From: Alphaproteobacteria bacterium
GTDB taxonomy: Bacteria; Pseudomonadota; Alphaproteobacteria; GCA-2731375
Direction: 5' to 3'
Assembly (NCBI GenBank): GCA_021776235.1
Contig: JAJFGG010000142.1
Span: 33,112-97,111, forward strand
Length of the DNA stretch: 64,000 nt
Within the stretch, counting starts at the first letter, position 1. Every line of letters begins with the position of its first letter. The notes under the pieces are model-generated. The model had not been told where the DNA came from. It worked only from the letters and a program-made list of their open reading frames with translations, and did no database searches. Both the position numbers and the translations under genes were made by a program. This document shows positions 61,201-64,000 of the stretch, one piece after another.

Positions 61201-61955
61201 AGCGCCGATAATTTCACCGAGATTCCGGGATTGCGGTGGATGTCGTCCTGGCCGCAGTGTTCAGCCAGTGCCGTGATGGCGCTTGAATAGGCCAGGAAAT
61301 AGCGCCGCGCGTCCTCTGCCGTATAAGCGGCCTCGCCCAGCATGTCATAGGAATGGGTGTAACCCATTGCTTCGTTGTCCCTGGCCCGTTTTACGGCCTC
61401 GTCGATATCGCGGCCCAGGACGAATTGATGCCCTAACACGCGCATGGATTGGGCCACGGCTTTGCGAACCACCGGATCGCCAACCCGCCTGACCATCACG
61501 CGCAATGTGCCGGCGATATCCCATTGCTGGACATCGTCCGGTGCGATGATCTTGCCGGTCAGCATCAACGCCCAGGTCGAGGCGTTGACCAGCGGCGAGC
61601 CCGATTGCCCCAGGTGCCGGCCCCAATCGGCGGGCGCGATCTTGTCCCGTATCAGGGCGTCCATGGTCAGGTCATCGGGAACGCGCAGCAAGGCTTCGGC
61701 CAGACACATCAGGGCGACACCCTCTTTGGTGCTGAGCCCGTACTCGGCCAGGAAGGTCTCCATCATGCCGGGCTGTTTGGCGCGGCGCAGCGCGTCGACC
61801 AGAGCGACGGCTTTTTGTTCGATGCGCCGGCGCGCCGGCCTATCAAGCTGCATGACTTCGATCAGCCGGCGGACCGCAGCGGCTTCATCCGCAAGGAAAG
61901 CGCGGCGAAGGGCGGTGCGCAATGGGCTGCTGTCCTGATCGGCCTGCGGGCTCAT
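58203..61955 (-). CDS. putA: Bifunctional proline dehydrogenase / L-glutamate-gamma-semialdehyde dehydrogenase
   Basis: A PutA of about 1250 residues, converting proline to glutamate in two linked steps (FAD proline dehydrogenase, NAD aldehyde dehydrogenase). The proline dehydrogenase barrel has RLVKGAYWDSEIK, EFQRLHGMGE and YAPVGVHEDLLAYLVRRLLENGA. The aldehyde dehydrogenase domain has the catalytic cysteine in SAGQRCSALRV and FTGSTETAQ. A third, degenerate ALDH-like domain fills the last 250 residues, making it a type B PutA. There is no ribbon-helix-helix domain, so it should not repress itself. ATG at 61955 is chosen (GGAG 11 nt upstream); the frame is open to 61985. It lies 80 nt after the racemase gene. 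Confidence 0.93.
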   Translation of the reverse strand: MSPQADQDSSPLRTALRRAFLADEAAAVRRLIEVMQLDRPARRRIEQKAVALVDALRRAKQPGMMETFLAEYGLSTKEGVALMCLAEALLRVPDDLTMDALIRDKIAPADWGRHLGQSGSPLVNASTWALMLTGKIIAPDDVQQWDIAGTLRVMVRRVGDPVVRKAVAQSMRVLGHQFVLGRDIDEAVKRARDNEAMGYTHSYDMLGEAAYTAEDARRYFLAYSSAITALAEHCGQDDIHRNPGISVKLSALHPRYEFSQRKQMTAELTTRTASLATLAKNANMGFTIDAEEAARLDLSLDVIEGVASIPDLKGWDGFGVVVQAYAPRALYVIDWLHDLAQRLDRRFMVRLVKGAYWDSEIKLAQEDGLSGYPVFTRKVSTDISYMACTRRLLEHSARIYPQFATHNAHTVAAVLEMAGDFKAFEFQRLHGMGESLFDLLRQQHDRRCRIYAPVGVHEDLLAYLVRRLLENGANSSFVNQVLDEAVPAVDLVRDPVDIVQSLEAIPNPRIPLPMDLFGPQRRNSQGWNLADPLELESLQAQRTAYKDKTWRAAPLIGGKIKAGQGRAIRNPADRRDLVGEVAEATAAQVDDALMRAAAALDEWRDMDVGTRAGCLRRIAGLYENNAIELMALATREAGKTLPDGVAEVREAVDFCRYYAVEAERLFTGLERRGRGIFLCISPWNFPLAIFTGQIVAALVSGNAVIAKPAEQTPLIAARAVQLMHQAGIPGDVLQLLPGDGPTVGGALAADPRINGVCFTGSTETAQSINRAMAQKGNPRAPLIAETGGLNAMIVDSSALPEQAVRDIVTAAFQSAGQRCSALRVLFLQSDIAEDFLTLLQGAMDELRVGDPWDIATDVGPVIDSEAKNAIEAHCRSMENDHRLIQRIAMPIAQARRGYFALPAAYSLQGIEELEREIFGPILHVVTFEAGNLDALVESINARGYGLTLGIHTRVDNRVQDICDRARVSNIYVNRNQIGAVVGSQPFGGEGLSGTGPKAGGPNYLARFTENTDHAQGPKAGRVTAAALPKAATAKKNSALSQAAAASLAAQRFWDQSARRRTILEQAASDLLDPIHAAIRSALSSLPDFAAGAMDLPGPTGESNRLTLHGRGVFLCLGPDDNGKRAFRQAGLAMLLGNGAVIPADAEGRHDGEQFVAEMTEAGAPEGLLSTVGEASLQAIVATAGLGGIIFQGSDKEHRAVRIALASRAGPILPLIDDLSDWRSMLIERALCIDTTASGGNAALLASAGQS

Positions 61956-62035
61956 CAGGCGATGATCTCCGATAAACCATGCCATAGCAATGCGGCAGCG
62001 CCGATTGCAATCTTTTCACGATAGCCCGGAAATGC

Positions 62036-62785
62036 TCAAATTCTTGGATCGACCAACCGTGGCTCGAATGTGCGTGGCAGGAGTCCGGCCTGGAACCAGG
62101 TCACGAAGCTGTAAATGCTGTAAACGGGCAGGCCGAGCATCTGCCGCAAGTCGGCGGCAAAGGGCACCATGTTCGTGCACTCCAGCACGATAGCGCCGGT
62201 ATCAGGAAACTCTTTGACCAGCCGTTGTCCGGCGTCCAGCATATCGGCGCGGGCCAACTCAAGGTCCAAAGTCGGCTCGTCAGTCAAGATGGCGCGGCTG
62301 AACTCACGGCCCTCGTCCGTGCCGACGATCGCGGTATCGAGTGGGACGCCGGAAGCCGCCAGATGTTCCGCCGTCAGGCTGTCTTTTGCGATGGTCAGCA
62401 CGCCGACCCGGCGGTCCGGCGGTAACAGAGCTTGCACCATGGGCACCTGCATGAGCGACGACGCTGCGACAGGGACACCGACGGCCTGCGCCAACTGGTC
62501 CTGCATCAGGGCTAGAAAGCCGCAGTTGGTGGTGATGCCATCGGCGCCATCGGCGACCAGTTCGCGGGCCGCGTCGATAAACGGTTCGGCCAGCCCGATG
62601 GCGCCGCGTCGGACAGCGCGTTCCGGCGAGGCGCCCCTGACCACCTTGTAGAGAACGGGGAACGGCCAGGTACCGGCATTGCCCATATCGCCCAGGATGC
62701 GGGGAAACCGGGTTTCAAGCATCAGTATGCCTACCGACGCACCGTAAATGTTTTTGCCGCCCGCAACCACGGAGCTGCTGTTCAT
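62036..62785 (-). CDS. Aspartate/glutamate racemase superfamily protein
   Basis: A 249-residue member of the Asp/Glu/hydantoin racemase superfamily. Two cysteines at the acid-base positions are present: ITTNCGFLALMQ and VLECTNMVPFAADL. The ASVGILMLETRFPRILGDMGNAGTWPFPV N-terminus and RVGVLTIAKDSLTAEHL also fit. It could be a two-base amino-acid racemase; hydantoin racemase and arylmalonate decarboxylase are relatives. It is co-directional with the D-aminoacylase, rhodanese and thioesterase genes upstream and with putA downstream. The substrate is unproved. Confidence 0.83.
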   Translation of the reverse strand: MNSSSVVAGGKNIYGASVGILMLETRFPRILGDMGNAGTWPFPVLYKVVRGASPERAVRRGAIGLAEPFIDAARELVADGADGITTNCGFLALMQDQLAQAVGVPVAASSLMQVPMVQALLPPDRRVGVLTIAKDSLTAEHLAASGVPLDTAIVGTDEGREFSRAILTDEPTLDLELARADMLDAGQRLVKEFPDTGAIVLECTNMVPFAADLRQMLGLPVYSIYSFVTWFQAGLLPRTFEPRLVDPRI

Positions 62786-62799
62786 CTTGGCTTGCCTCG

Positions 62800-63294
62800 C
62801 TAGCCTTCGCCGCTGAAGATCAGGCAGGAACAGGTGGCGTGGGCATAGAGCTTGTCGTTGGCATCCACCAGGCGCGCTTCCGAGGTGGCGATCTTCCGGC
62901 CGGGGTGAATGACTTCACCGATGGCGCGGATGGGGCTGCCGTCCACGGGCAAGGGGCGGACCATGTTCAGCTTGAACTCCAGGGTGGTGTAGGATTGACC
63001 CGCCGGCAGCAAGCTGTGAATGGCGCAACCCAATGCCGAGTCCAGCATGCCGGCGTAATAGCCGCCATGCACGCCGCCGAGGGGATTGGCCAGATATTCC
63101 CCGGGATGGCCCTGGAACACGACCCGGCCCTCGGCCACCTCAACCAGGTCATAATCCAAGGTGGCCTGAAACGCGGCCTGGGGCAGACTGCCGTTCATCA
63201 TGGCCTGCAAATAGTCGATGCCCGTCATGGCGCGGCCCGCCTCGGCGGTCTCGCCTGGGTCGGCCCAGGTATAGGTCCGGCTTCGTTTGCTCAA
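62800..63294 (-). CDS. PaaI-family acyl-CoA thioesterase
   Basis: A hot-dog thioesterase of about 164 residues. The core has VVFQGHPGEYLANPLGGVHGGYYAGMLDSALGCAIHSLLPAG, which is the PaaI/YbgC pattern N-P-x-G-x-x-H-G-G, followed by YTTLEFKLNMVRPLP. The N-terminal SKRSRTYTWADP matches the usual start of close relatives, so I use the TTG at 63294. An ATG at 63228 is an alternative that would remove that segment. It hydrolyses acyl-CoA thioesters. It lies 4 nt after the rhodanese stop and 14 nt before the racemase start. Confidence 0.83.
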   Translation of the reverse strand: MSKRSRTYTWADPGETAEAGRAMTGIDYLQAMMNGSLPQAAFQATLDYDLVEVAEGRVVFQGHPGEYLANPLGGVHGGYYAGMLDSALGCAIHSLLPAGQSYTTLEFKLNMVRPLPVDGSPIRAIGEVIHPGRKIATSEARLVDANDKLYAHATCSCLIFSGEG

Positions 63295-63298
63295 GGCG

Positions 63299-63709
63299 TC
63301 ATGCTTGTTTTGGCGGCCGCTGGACCTTTTCCTCGGTGGCGCCGCCAGCCTCTCTCCAGGCGCCATAGCCGCCTTCCATGTGGCAGACCGGGGCCAGGCC
63401 CATATCATGGACAGCCAGGGCGGCCAGGGCCGAGCGCAGGCCGCCGGCACAGAAGAAGCAAAAGCGCTTGCCGGACTGGAAGGCCTCCTTGGCATAGGGG
63501 CTGTCCGGGTCGACCCAGAATTCCAGCATGCCCCGCGGCGAGTGCATGGCGCCGGGGATCGCCCCTTCACGCCAAAGTTCGCGGATGTCACGGATATCGA
63601 CAAAGACCACGTCGTCATCGCCGTAATGTTCCATGGCCTGTTCCACGCTCCAGGTCTCGACAATGGTTTCCGCGTGGGCGCAGAGTTCCTTGACGCCTTT
63701 GGTGATCAT
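63299..63709 (-). CDS. Single-domain rhodanese-like protein
   Basis: A 136-residue rhodanese domain. It has VVFVDIRDIRELWREGAIPGAMHSPRGMLEFWVDPDS and the active-site loop FFCAGGLRSALAA, with Cys in CxGGxRS, plus the C-terminal MEGGYGAWREAGG. It can carry a persulfide sulfur; its natural acceptor is unknown. Located 33 nt downstream of a D-aminoacylase gene and 4 nt upstream of the thioesterase, as part of a minus-strand run. Length is typical of single-domain members. Confidence 0.9.
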   Translation of the reverse strand: MITKGVKELCAHAETIVETWSVEQAMEHYGDDDVVFVDIRDIRELWREGAIPGAMHSPRGMLEFWVDPDSPYAKEAFQSGKRFCFFCAGGLRSALAALAVHDMGLAPVCHMEGGYGAWREAGGATEEKVQRPPKQA

Positions 63710-63742
63710 GATTGTCTCCTAAACTGTCATTGCGGTCACAGA

Positions 63743-64000
63743 TTAACCGCCGCGGCTGGTATCGCCAAGGCGAATGGGCCGGCCCGGCCGGGCGCCGCTG
63801 GCTTTGCCCTGCCGCCAAACGGGCTGGCCGTTGACAAAAACACTGTCGATGCCGATGGCAGGGGTTGTCGGCGCCTCGAATGTGGCGCCGTCCAGCACCG
63901 TCTTGGGATTGAAGATGACCAGATCGGCAAAACCGCCCGGGCGCAGGACACCGCGGTCCTTGAAGCCGAATTGCGCCGCTGGCAGCCCGGTCATGCGGTG
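63743..64000 (-). CDS. N-acyl-D-amino-acid deacylase family amidohydrolase, C-terminal end (cut by window end)
   Basis: The frame runs in from the window edge (HRMTGLPAAQFGFKDRGVL, then RPGGFADLVIFNPKTVLDGATF and VFVNGQPVWRQGKAS). This is the closing beta-sandwich of amidohydrolase-superfamily enzymes and resembles D-aminoacylases. Only the last 85 residues are present, so active-site metal residues cannot be seen. These enzymes remove an acyl group from N-acyl-D-amino acids. It would be the first visible gene of the rhodanese-thioesterase-racemase-putA run. Confidence 0.8.
   Translation of the reverse strand, partial: HRMTGLPAAQFGFKDRGVLRPGGFADLVIFNPKTVLDGATFEAPTTPAIGIDSVFVNGQPVWRQGKASGARPGRPIRLGDTSRGG

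Noticed and set aside
59103..61211. A 702-codon plus-strand open frame opposite putA
   Set aside because: It lies wholly within the conserved putA coding region on the other strand and has no family character, so it is a shadow frame.
1..64000. CRISPR array, tRNA, rRNA, insertion sequence or prophage
   Set aside because: No regularly spaced repeats, no cloverleaf-like or ribosomal sequence, and no transposase, integrase or phage structural gene were recognised by eye. A dedicated search tool could still find a short tRNA I missed.

Overview
The window is a GC-rich, densely packed bacterial chromosome segment with about 53 genes. Alphaproteobacteria fit best (a Rhodospirillales-like or related free-living lineage). 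Pointers are a TRAP transporter, several class III CoA-transferases, an NDP-forming acyl-CoA synthetase, PutA without an N-terminal DNA-binding domain, class III cyclases, a CoxE/MoxR pair, and a purine-type BMP/ABC transporter beside Gpt. No rRNA, tRNA, insertion sequence, phage gene or CRISPR array was seen, so the lineage call is an inference from gene content.

Left part (1-9,900): a truncated Gfo/Idh/MocA oxidoreductase, a flavin monooxygenase-like protein, a SnoaL-like protein, a decayed alpha/beta-hydrolase gene (N-terminal frame change plus an in-frame TAA) with a terminator behind it, an outer-membrane protein, a ureohydrolase and a DctPQM TRAP transporter. From 9,950 to 19,050: an AtuA-type pair, a class III CoA-transferase, a zinc alcohol dehydrogenase, DusA, a hormone-sensitive-lipase-type esterase, and two divergently transcribed adenylyl cyclases. 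One cyclase is membrane-anchored and the other is fused to a DUF427 domain.

Centre (19,100-34,900): a plus-strand trio (MmgE/PrpD, metallo-beta-lactamase-fold hydrolase, CoA-transferase) converges on an eleven-gene minus-strand operon. In order of transcription this encodes an SDR, a MaoC hydratase, an atypical crotonase, two acyl-CoA dehydrogenase subunits, an NDP-forming acyl-CoA synthetase, an alpha/beta hydrolase, LeuC, LeuD, an FMN nitronate-monooxygenase-like protein and an MFS transporter. Spacing ranges from overlaps to 38 nt. It reads as an (R)-specific beta-oxidation pathway for an unknown, probably branched or cyclic acid. This is the most interesting system in the window.

Right part (35,000-64,000): a purine nucleoside/base ABC transporter operon headed by gpt; a CoxE/MoxR pair; an esterase, phosphoesterase and isocitrate-lyase-family enzyme; an MFS transporter; a GT87 membrane glycosyltransferase; an IlvD/Edd dehydratase; HyuA-HyuB followed at once by a PLP decarboxylase; a PhoD phosphatase; and a minus-strand run of D-aminoacylase (cut by the window end), rhodanese, thioesterase, Asp/Glu-type racemase and PutA. 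Together these suggest scavenging of organic acids, purines and amino acids. No recognisable DNA-binding transcription factor is encoded anywhere in the 64 kb. The two cyclases are the only obvious signalling proteins.
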